A stretch of DNA of 64,000 nt, from contig CM042985.1 in NCBI GenBank assembly GCA_023678885.1, positions 17,338,465 through 17,402,464 on the forward strand, written 5' to 3'. The first letter of the stretch is position 1. Each line of letters opens with the position of its first letter. Positions 55,415-64,000 of the stretch are shown here, piece after piece. The DNA comes from Pogostemon cablin (taxonomy: Eukaryota; Streptophyta; Magnoliopsida; Lamiales; Lamiaceae). Position numbers and translations under genes: made by a program. Below the pieces are notes generated by a model. It saw only the letters and a program-made list of their open reading frames with translations, was not told the DNA's origin and did no database searches.

Positions 55415-57481
55415 ATGGGCAAGATGAAAGGTACGCTCTTTCAACTCAATTACCTTAGGATTGAAGTTTATTGCAAGAAATTTATTGTGGGTAAGTTGAT
55501 TGATGTTGGTTTTGGTTGAAATTCATGGTAATAATTGATAGTGTGGAGTTGATTCATATGAATTCATGTTTATTGGTTTGAGATTGCTTGATTATGGATA
55601 GAACTTGAGTTTTGTTTGGATTGATCAAGGATATGATGCATCTAGAGGAATGAGTATGTTAACTAGGTCTGAATTGTTGATAGTTTGAGTTGTTCATAAA
55701 GTTCAATTGTTGAAATTTATGTTGAATGGCTTGAATTGGTTGATGCATGCTTGTTGTTTATGAAATGAAGATTAAAGAGAGTGTGATTGATGATGTTTTG
55801 AGCATGTGAATGAGCAAGTGGTGTTGAGATAATAGTTGGAGTTGATTAAGCATGGATGCTTGAAGTCTTGAGTAGAATATAGGATATGCTAGTCATATAC
55901 TTGTATTCTTGTCTTGTTGGTTGTGTTGAAATAGTTGTTTTCAGGAAAAGGACAAGGATCAAATAAAGGGAAAAGTAAGGTGGATGAAGCAAGATCGAAG
56001 AAGAGGTAAGACAGGCCTTCGAATGTGGACATAGTGACGAGGAAGCTGAGGCTACAAGAGCGTTTACCCGAAAACTTTAAAATTCAAATGCAAAACTGGG
56101 ATGAGATTAAAGAAAAGTGGGAAGAAGTCTCAGACAAGATAGCTCGGACAAGATACCAAGATGATGAGGCCATGATACTTATGAGCATTAGGGATGATAT
56201 GACGATGTTGTTCGATCGAGTGGGGATCCGCAGATTTATGGAGTTGAAGAAGCCGACTTACTTCCACGTTACAGCGGAGGTAGTGTGCTCATTTGAGATG
56301 AAAAGGACCCACTTGGCTACCCGTATCAGTGCTCATTTCAGTTAGGAGGAGTCCGAAGGAGATGGATGGCTGAGGATTTCAATCAGTTTTTTCAGACGCC
56401 TCTAGAGATTTCTCGAGTGGCGAATGGACACTTCAACGCTAATAGGTTTTGGAAGGAGATAACCAGGGAGATCCAAGACTATAAGATTAGGCAGGCTCGT
56501 GCGACCTCGATCAAGAATCCAGTGTTGAAATATATGGATCGAGTGCTCGAAAATACACTGTTTGCTCGTTCGGAGGGTGGCTGTGTGTCTAGAGGAGAGC
56601 TTTATGCCTTATGGTGTATGATGAATGGGGTGAAGTTTAATGTGGGAACATATTTCATCACGCAGCTGTATCGCTTCAGGACCATTGGATTTCAGAAGGT
56701 GAACATTGGAGGTTTACTGACGATTGTAGCTGAGCACTACAATATGGACTTCACCGGCGTTACACCTGTTAGATGAGAGCCCAACTTGGTGATGCTCACA
56801 TGTGTAAAGGGAGGATTTGCACACTTTAGAGATGGTGATTGGTTCTTCACGAGAGGACCAAAGCCATTCGACTTTATGTTTCCCTTTGACATGAGCAACA
56901 TGACCACTGTCCGGGAGGCAAGGAACTTGTTGATGAACTCCCTAGGACACACTGCTCTGTCCGTGACTGTGAAGACCAATGGGGATTGGAGAGCCGTGGC
57001 TAGGTTGTGTGCCGAAGGTAGGCTGGAGGAGCTACAGCAAATTGTGGAACAGGGAGAGTACCATCCGCCACCGCACCAGCCACTACAGTGGCCACAGCAG
57101 CCCGAGGTCGAGCATCGAGAAGATGAGCAGCCAGAGATGGAGATTCCGGAAGAGGAGCAGCACGATGCACCTCAGTATGAGCCAGCACCGCGTCAGCAGC
57201 GGGCTGTCCCGAATGATACACGGAAGAAGCTCCGCCTTATTTAGGAGCAGCTGGTCGCAATCGTTGCTAGCCAGCAGGAGACAAACCGGAAGCTCGCACT
57301 CGCCAACGCCAACTATGCTACGCTGAATGAGAGGTATACGGCCTTGAATGAGAAAGTTGGTAGGTTGGGTGATCGAGTTGATTATTTGGATAGGCACATC
57401 GGTGATCTACACCGGATTGTGGAGCGGAGGCTTGATGATGAGGATGATGATGATGAGGGTGATGATGCTCCGGAGGAGTAG
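55415..57481 (+). pseudogene. ORF3 of element A, spliced (ATHILA ORF-1/env-like region)
   Basis: Exon 1 (55415-55430) encodes MGKMK plus one base; exon 2 starts at 55945 and stays in frame (GKGQGSNKGKSKVDEARSKK). The core includes ARTRYQDDEAM, MLFDRVGIRRFMEL and, after a shift near 56300, MAEDFNQFFQTPLEISRV and VLKYMDRVLENTLFARSEGG. This is the ATHILA ORF-1-like fold also seen in element B. The C-terminus has a Pro/Glu-rich linker, a predicted coiled coil (LANANYATLNERYTALNEKV) and an acidic tail (DDEDDDDEGDDAPEE). Three stops, TAA 56007, TGA 56774 and TAG 57242, are each one C-to-T change from CAA, CGA and CAG. The basic N-terminus and coiled coil suit a nuclear nucleic-acid-binding protein better than an envelope, but this is inference. 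Confidence 0.75.
55431..55944 (+). other. Putative intron in ORF3 of element A
   Basis: Donor ATGAAAG|GTACGC, acceptor GTTGTTTTCAG|GA, 514 bp, T-rich. Splicing joins the ATG exon in frame to the rest of ORF3. Element B has an intron of 566 bp at the same place. Confidence 0.65.
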
Positions 57482-58789
57482 TCTTTCAGGTTTTCTTTGG
57501 TTTCCTCCGGTTCATCTTGATTCTATTATTTTTCCTTTTATCTTTAGGTTGGGGTGTGATTCATGCGTGAGTGGATTGTATAAGTGATATCTTGTATGAT
57601 TAATTGGGTATAAGCTTATTGATTTTTGTGCATTCATATGTTCATGTGTTAATTTCTATTGATGAAAAGCATGTTCAGTTGATAAGTATATTGAGTTATT
57701 GTGGAATTGATCTTAATTATGTGCTATTAGGAGTACTAGGATAACCTATGTGAGGATTTGAGCTTTTAATCATGCTTGATCATGATTATTTTATTCTTGA
57801 GAGGATCATTCATATGAACGTATTCTAAAACTTGGCATGGAGTCTTGTGTGAGACTTATGATTGATAATTTGCTAGGACATGATTTTAGGCCATTATTTT
57901 GTGATTAAGCTACTTAGCCAAATTTATCCTTCCTAATGATCTTATTAATCTTTGGATGCCCTGTTGAGCCGTTAAAGCTTTTTCTTTGGTAGCCGAAGTG
58001 AATAAGCTTATAAACCTTTACTTGAGCCTTGATTAACCTAATCCTTGGTAGAGAGAGTGGAGGAGAGTAAGTGTTGCAAGAAGAAAAGGAGGATAGAATA
58101 TGGTTGGATGAAAAGAATATGGTTAAATCTTGTTTAGGGGTAGTGCCCGAAACTGGTACCCCGATTGTTTATACTTGTTGCATGAAGCTTAGCAGCTGAT
58201 GGCCTATATATGAGAAGGGTAGTGCCTAAAACCGGTACCCGAATTGTTTAAGAAGATGATGTTGATGCCATGAAAAGAAGGAAATTCAGGAATTTTACAA
58301 GTTCAAGAGACGACGTTGGAGGAGAACTTGCTATAAGAAGAAGAAATCGAGAACCTCCAAGGTAACTCTCTACTAGTGTCTTAAGTCACTAAGTCCAAAT
58401 TTTCCTACCTTTTTCCAAAGAGCCAACATTATAACCCAAAAACAAGTCCTTCGTGATCCTAGTGAAGAGTTGATTACAAGTTGATTTTTGAGACCTTTTC
58501 CAAGCTTATGGTTACGCGTGAATATGGATTGATATGAGTGTTTATATTAACCTATATAGTGCCTCACGCACTTGAGTGGAAGAGAATAAATACTTATCTT
58601 GTGAGCTAAATTACTTAGTACTCCGAATGGTATGTGATTGGATTGGTTTTGCATGAGTGATATATATGAAGCAATTAATACTTGTTTGATTGAATGAAGT
58701 TGCATGTGTGATATATATTGTACTTGATCTTGGTGAATTATACACGACTCCTGTGGTTTGATTTGGTTGCCTCGGGACGAGCAACATGT
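57482..58789 (+). other. 3' untranslated region of element A
   Basis: No gene. Shares ordered blocks with element B's 3' UTR: TCTAAAACTTGGC (57823), two hairpins, CAAAGAGCCAACATTA (58417), CCAAGCTTATGGTTACGC (58500) and CGGGACGAGCAACA (58772). Confidence 0.65.
58137..58240 (+). ncRNA. Two tandem RNA hairpins in the 3' UTR of element A
   Basis: Hairpin 1 (58137-58162): arms GGGGTA/TACCCC. Hairpin 2 (58217-58240): arms GGGTA/TACCC. The loop core GTGCCCGAAACTGG, with variant GTGCCTAAAACCGG, is shared with element B at 33377-33437. Confidence 0.65.
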
Positions 58790-58802
58790 AAGTTTGGGGG
58801 TT
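58790..58802 (+). other. Polypurine tract of element A
   Basis: AAGTTTGGGGGTT directly before the TGATGAG start of the 3' LTR. Confidence 0.85.
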
Positions 58803-60453
58803 TGATGAGCGTGTAAATTCACAAGTTTGGCATCGTGTTTTGTGCTAGTTGTGGAGCGTTTTGAGGTGGAAATAGGTGGAAAACCTATATATATTGTGAA
58901 TTAGCATGAATCAGGTGTTAGTGGAGCTATTTAAGTGGTTTTCATAGCAAAAACGGAGTGGAAGTGCCAAGAATCGAAGAGATGAAGTCGAGACCACGCG
59001 AACCGCCAAGGAAATAGTAGGGTTCGACCTGAAAGAGTAGGGTTCGACCTCTCCTTCAGGTTGAACCAGCATTACGAAACAGCAGAATGAGGGTTCGACC
59101 ACGACTCAAGGGGTTCGACCTGTTCATCAGGTCGAACCATGGTCGAACTAGTTCACGAGAAGATGGGTTCAAACGAGACGTTGGGGGTTCGAACTAGGAG
59201 CGGAAATTGTCCAGTAGCGTGATTCGACCTGAGGTTCGACCTGTGAGGAAGTGGTTCGACCTGTGCAAGAGGTCGAACCAAGCGCAGAATGTGTCCAGTA
59301 GTAGGGTTCGACCTGGGGTTCGACCTGTTGGCCAGTGGTTCGACCTGTTGACGAGGTCGAACCAAAATGCGAAAACTTACCTTATCCAGATTTTCGAGGC
59401 CAAAACGCGTGGGATCACTTGAAAAGCCCATTCCAAGCCCTAGAGACGTGATTACAAGTATAAAAGGAGGCTCATGCAGTCAAGGAAGACGTCCAAGCAC
59501 GAAGAGCTTAAGATCGTGAATCATAAGAGGATCCATCCGGAGGGTGGTGACAGAGGTGTGGTTGGAGATTCAAGTAAGATCGGTCTAACTAACCATGATT
59601 GTTCTTAAATCAATCATGGGCTAGTGCCACTTCGGTAGTTCTAGGGTTATGAAGGTTTCATGAGTTAATTTGTATTTCGTGTGTATACTCCGTACAACAC
59701 TACTTTTGGTTTAGTTTATATAAGATTGCACATTTTTAATCCATACTCATAGTTGTTTTGTGCATCAATAATCGTTGTGTAGAGTCTGAATGCATAACAT
59801 GATTATTGGTTGAGTGCGATCACTAATGAGCAGGGTTTATTGTTATAATTCTAAGTGAAGGGATTTCGAAGTCTTATTAGAACTGTCTTATATGAATGTT
59901 TGTTAATTGAATTGAATTCGGGTTAACAAGTAGGATAAAGAGTATAACTTTATAGTACCTAAAAAGGAAGATCAAATCGGGTTAGAGTACTAGGTGCACA
60001 GGAAATAATTGATTATGATAGTACCTAGAAAGGGAGGTAAAGTATACGTCTTGCTCTGAGGATACTCACACGTGTCAAAAGCTTATCTATTTGTGTCTAT
60101 AGAATAGATTCGCATGGTCCAGTGATGCGTCCATAAACCACAAGGCAAAGTCGGACATCGACACATGAAAGTATGAATTAACGAAGGGAACTGGATGGCC
60201 TGACGAACTACCTATTATCTTATTCGATCACAACTATTATTTAATTGCTCTTGTTATTTATTGGCTATTTAAATTGTTACTTAGTTTATAAACCAACTGT
60301 TTATTTTCAAAATAGTCACAATCTACTAGAACGTAATTAAATTGATATTTATTCGTCCCGTGGATTCGATATTTAACTTGGTCACCTTCGAAACTACAAT
60401 TGATATCCTTCATACTTGGGGATTAATTGTGTGTTGAGAAAAAACGCTCATCA
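58803..60453 (+). mobile_element. 3' LTR of element A
   Basis: 1651 bp, same ends as the 5' LTR. Motif array at 59031-59363; TATA box at 59459-59466. Differs from the 5' LTR by few substitutions plus indels, mostly inside the array, and one ~13-bp insertion near 60107 (TTCGCATGGTCCA). Confidence 0.95.
59031..59363 (+). repeat. GGTTCGACC/GGTCGAACC array, 3' LTR of A
   Basis: Same array as 46552-46870, but with two extra segments of about 20 bp, each carrying a forward half-site (near 59098 and 59246), and one missing segment (near 59185). Confidence 0.93.
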
Positions 60454-60991
60454 TGTTTCAAACTGCTGAACTCGGCCTCTCTGTAGGGTTGACTTGCACA
60501 ACTTGAGTCGAGTTCAAACTCGACTTATTTTTGAACTTTTTGCCTTATTTTCTCTAAATTTTATGCTTCCAGAAACCTCACTTTTCTACTCAACAAACTC
60601 AATAATGTACATTAGCTCAACCAAATATACCACAGGTATGGACCAAGATGCAAATTTACACTACCAAATCAACCAAAATGGGGCCATACTCATGAGAAAA
60701 AATTGACATTCATCCAATATTATGAGAAGAACTCACGACAATATAATACGATAAACACATTCAAGTGGTGAGTCACACATATACTCTCCTCCCAAATTAA
60801 AATTGAAACAAGTGTTGAGAATTAAGTTTGCAAAAAGTGGTGTGGCTTACCCTTAAAGTTTCCAACAATGTTCTTCTCTTAATAAATAATCTAATTTTCC
60901 TCCAAGAGCATGTCCAACTTACATATTAAAAAAGAAAAAAAATACCAAAAACAAATAAAATAAAACCTACTCTACAATGCTATAATGAAAA
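60454..60991 (-). other. Post-pol spacer of element C (right part)
   Basis: Continuation of element C after the insertion of A. Contains C-family motifs next to A (CTTGAGTCGAGTTCAAACTC at 60502-60521). No ORF. It adjoins the pol stop codon at 60992. Confidence 0.7.
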
Positions 60992-61951
60992 TCAACAAGA
61001 AAGGGTGTCAATATTCTCTATCTCCCTTTGTGAAGGAGATAGATAATGTTTCACCCTATGCCCATTAACCATGAATTCATTCCCATCGGGGTCCATAAGC
61101 TTGAGTGATCCTCCACGAAACACCTCGACAACATCATACGACCCCATCCACTTAGATTTTAGTTTCTTGGAAACAAGATTAATCTTGAACTAAATAGCAA
61201 CAATTATTTTAGGGTATAAAATCTTCTTCTTTAACTTGGCATCATGCCACCTTTTCACCTTCTCTTTGTACATGGTGGAGTTTTCATAAGCCTTCCCACG
61301 AAATTCCTCAAGTTCCACCATTTTCAACAACCTAGCCTATTGGTCATTCCTTCATCCATGTTTAGCCTTTTGATTGCCCATAATGCTTTATACTTTAATT
61401 CAACTGGATGATGACAAGCCTTTCGATATACTAATTGGTATGGAGAAACACCGAGTATAGTCTTATGTGGCATTTTATATGCCCACAATGCATCATCGAG
61501 TTTCTTCGGCCAATCATTTCTTCCTCCACTAACAGTCTTCTTAAGCATTAGTTTGATTTGTCGATTAGATACATTTGCTAAGCCATTCGTTTGTGAGTAA
61601 TAAGGAGTAGTGATATGATGCTTTACTACATATTTCTTCAACAAGCCTTCCATCAACTTGTTCAAAAACTGAAACCCACCATCACTCATTAAGGCCTTTG
61701 GTACCCCAAAAAGAGCAAAAATATTCTTCTTAAGAAACCTTTGCGACACAAATGCATCATTCGTCTTTAAGGGTATAGCTTCAACTAATTTGGATACATA
61801 ATCTACCTCCAACAAAATATATGGATACCCAATAGATTGGGGAAAAGGCCGCATAAAATCGATGTCCCACACGTCAAAGACTTCCGCTTCAATCCTTAAT
61901 GACATTTGCATTCATCATGCTTATCTATACTCCCCACTCATTGGCATCAAT
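60992..61951 (-). pseudogene. Integrase end of pol, element C
   Basis: Minus strand from 61951. Reads VGSIDKH, EAEVFDVWDIDFMRPF (first Asp), VSKLVEAIPLKTNDA, LMSDGGFQFLNK (second Asp), then NGLANVSNRQIK, where the family has NGQAEVSNRQ: the catalytic Glu is replaced by Asn (ANV for AEV). The C-terminal part after a shift near 61335 includes YKEKVKRWHDAK, KLKSKWMGSYDVVEVF and GHRVKHYL, ending at TGA 60992-60994. A stop lies near 61190. The N-terminal continuation is at 63635-64000 beyond the solo LTR. Confidence 0.9.
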
Positions 61952-63634
61952 TGACCGTCGTCATTTTCATCTAGATTATTTTGTTATTTTAGCATATTTT
62001 GTTCGTCTTTTATATATTTGGTGGTGTAGTTCTGACATTTGAGGATGTTTTGTGTTGTGAGGGAAATATCTTGAAATGATTAAAATATGTCCAAAATAAG
62101 TGAAATATGGAGTCAGGAGATGAACGAACATCGAATGCTGAAACTGTGTTAGAACTCAACTCGAGTCCAAACTATATTTGAATCCGATTCTGAACACGCA
62201 CCGAGTTGTGTAGGGCGGCCCTATAGGAAGCCAAGTCTAAGTATCTGAATCACTAACTCGACCTCCTCGAAGTCAAGTTTTACATCTCGACTCGAATTCA
62301 GTAATGTCGAAGGTCCCTCATTGATAGAAGTGCCTACTCGACTTGAGTTTTGCAACTCGAGTTGAGTTTGGAAGAAAGATGTCAGTTATTTAACTGAAAA
62401 TTCTAGAATCTTCCAGGGTATTAAAAACTGCCCTTCGTGGATTGGAGAGCAGTTTACGATTTATGATAAAAAAACACACAATTCTCAATTTTTTCTCACA
62501 CACATTTCTTCTCTATATCTCCATCTTCAATCCATCTCATTTCTCCATCAATTCTACATCCAAATCCATAAATTCTTCCATACATCTTCTACCCATCATC
62601 CTTCTAAGGAGGAGAACAAGATTTGAAGAGGAATTGACATGTTGAAGGAATGATCTCTCCAATTGACAAGGAAGAAGTTCATCTTTTAAATTGTTCTTTT
62701 TCTCAATTTTTTGCTTCAATGGAGTCTTGTAAGACATTTTGTAATGATTCATGATGACATTTGTAGGCTAGTCTTATTAGTGAGACTCGCAACATGATTG
62801 GTTAGGGAAATTAAGGTTTGTGATTTTGCAATGGTACAAATTGAAGGGATTATGTGTATTTTATATCATTAATGCATATTTCGTAATCCATATGGTAATT
62901 TGTGTGGTTAATTCTCCATGTCATATTGATTTGAGTATGAACTCAATTTGTGTGATATAGATGTTAATTGAATCATGTCTTTGTATGAGTTAATTGTAAA
63001 GACCAATGCATGCTTAGCACCTCATGATAGGACACTATATTACTTGTGAAGGTGTTTAATGTAGTGAAGGGAACCAAACCAATAGCCATAAAACCTTAGA
63101 AAGGGAACATATGCAAACATCCCTACCTTAAAAAGTAAATTCTGCGAGATAATATCTCTAGTAGGTATATTAGTAACCATAGTACCTATAGAAATTGTGA
63201 GTATTGGAGACGCTCATAAGAGCTTTTAAATGGATTACCTTTGTAGTCTACATCATATTCATCTTGTGAAGAAGTTTATGGTGGATATATGAGTGCCCTT
63301 AGTGCCTTGATCCTAGAAAATTACCATAGAAATTTCATAAGTCTAGACATACCCTTAACCATGTTGCAAGTCTTGCTCACCTGTTTCCATTCCATCTCTC
63401 ATGATTGTTACTATTTTTTACTTGTATTTCATTTGTTACTCTTATTAGATAAGTGTACCTGTATTACTTGATAACATTCACTCCAATTTGAGCACTCTTA
63501 TAAAGAATAATTGAGCAAAGATCCAGATATACTTAATCTTGACATCTTTTGCGGGTTAGATATTTTATTACTTGGTCACTTGAACTGCACGATAAAGTAC
63601 ACTTACTCATATCACCTAGAGAATTCACCGATCA
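61952..63634 (+). mobile_element. Solo LTR of a C-related Athila-like element
   Basis: Runs TGACCGTC to CCGATCA, 1683 bp, homologous to element C's own 3' LTR but in the opposite orientation. It interrupts pol of C: the flanking minus-strand text CNR (63640) and CQ...VGS (61945) becomes continuous when it is removed. Flanks TCAAT and CCTAT fit an old 5-bp duplication with two changes. No primer site follows the right end, so it is a solo LTR. CTCGAGTT-type motifs lie at 62151-62369. Confidence 0.82.
62151..62369 (+). repeat. C-family motif cluster in solo LTR
   Basis: AACTCAACTCGAGTCC, AACTCGACCTCCTCGAAG, TCTCGACTCGAATTC, CTACTCGACTTGAGTT and CAACTCGAGTTGAGTT. Same order and spacing as in element C's 3' LTR. 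Confidence 0.82.
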
Positions 63635-64000
63635 CCTATTACAATTTGCCACAAATTTCTTTGCATTCCAAAACAGTCCCGACTGAAGAATCTTCACCCC
63701 TTGTTTTATGATGCCAAAAATGACCTCCACATGACGATGAATGACACATCTCCAAGATGCCATCTTTTACCTCATCGGACACACAAGGTCTGTTAACACT
63801 ATTTGCACAAATTTTAAATATGACTCATCCCAAAAGTACTTCTTCACCTCAACATAATTTTTTTTACTTTATACTCACTAAGAAGCATAGGATGAATACC
63901 ACAAGCAAGATAATTTACAAAATATGCGAACCACGGAGATGAGTTATCCATTAGAGCAAACGAAGGATACTCCTACAATAGTTGCTCTACACTTGGCGGA
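63635..64000 (-). pseudogene. Pol of element C, pre-integrase region
   Basis: The minus strand reads SPWFAYFVNYLACG at the window edge, then VRCVSDE-like text, EMCHSSSCGGHF (zinc-binding His pair) and ending KFVANCNR at the solo LTR. It matches the segment of element A pol at about 52930-53250. Frameshifts and stops are present. The RT part and 5' LTR of element C must lie beyond 64000. Confidence 0.85.

Larger units (their letters stand above)
46334..60453 (+). mobile_element. Element A: complete Athila-like Ty3/gypsy retrotransposon
   Basis: 14.1 kb, LTRs starting TGATGAG and ending CTCATCA. Target duplication TATTT (46329-46333) versus TGTTT (60454-60458), one mismatch. Contains an intact primer site, intact gag, pol with three single-base shifts, a spliced ORF3 with stops, 3' UTR hairpins and polypurine tract. 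The two LTRs are very similar apart from indels in the motif arrays, so it is the youngest large element here. It landed inside the post-pol spacer of element C in opposite orientation. Confidence 0.95.

Noticed and set aside
61952..63634. 5' LTR of a new plus-strand element running out of the window
   Set aside because: No primer-binding site follows 63634; instead the interrupted minus-strand pol of element C resumes at once.

Overview
The window looks like pericentromeric or otherwise repeat-dense nuclear DNA of a flowering plant, probably a eudicot. It is AT-rich and almost wholly built from nested transposable elements: Athila-type Ty3/gypsy retrotransposons with tRNA-Asp-type primer sites, a decayed Ty1/copia element, a CACTA transposon beginning CACTACAAGAAAA, a plant L1-type LINE with an RNase H domain, and several MITEs. 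No intact host gene was found. The only recognisable host sequence is a frameshifted first exon of an AP-3 adaptor beta-subunit gene (35649-35851). All calls come from reading the sequence; no database search was run.

Layout. (1) 133-7724: a decayed Ty1/copia element on +, with a 5'-truncated left LTR. It sits inside (2) an Athila-like element on - (7725-11424), of which the LTR, primer site, gag and start of pol remain. (3) 11425-16139: A-rich DNA with two more Athila-type LTR fragments. (4) 16145-35612: Athila-like element B on +, flanked by ACATG/ACATG. It carries a hAT-type MITE in its 5' LTR, a 4.3 kb CACTA element in pol (TSD ATA) and a minus-strand solo copia LTR in the integrase (TSD GAGAT). 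(5) 35613-41571: the AP-3 exon, a SINE-like unit and three MITEs. (6) 41572 to beyond 64000: Athila-like element C on -. It holds a 5'-truncated LINE in its 3' LTR, the whole of element A (46334-60453, +) downstream of pol, and a + solo LTR (61952-63634) in pol.

Elements A and B share one plan: LTR, tRNA-Asp primer site, gag, repeat-filled linker, pol (PR-RT-RNaseH-IN), repeat-filled spacer, an intron, ORF3 (resembling the ATHILA ORF-1/env-like region), a 3' UTR with two hairpins, polypurine tract, LTR. Gag of A is a full 514-codon ORF. Every pol and ORF3 carries frameshifts or stops, so none looks autonomous.

Most striking signal: each Athila-like family carries its own short CG-centred inverted motif, clustered at equivalent places. 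In A it is GGTTCGACC/GGTCGAACC; in B it is built on GCACGACTCGTGC; in C it is built on AACTCGAGTT. In A and B the clusters lie in both LTRs, the gag-pol linker and the pol-ORF3 spacer; in C they are seen in the LTR and the post-pol spacer. The motif changes between families while its placement stays. A family-specific recognition or RNA-structure system is the working hypothesis.
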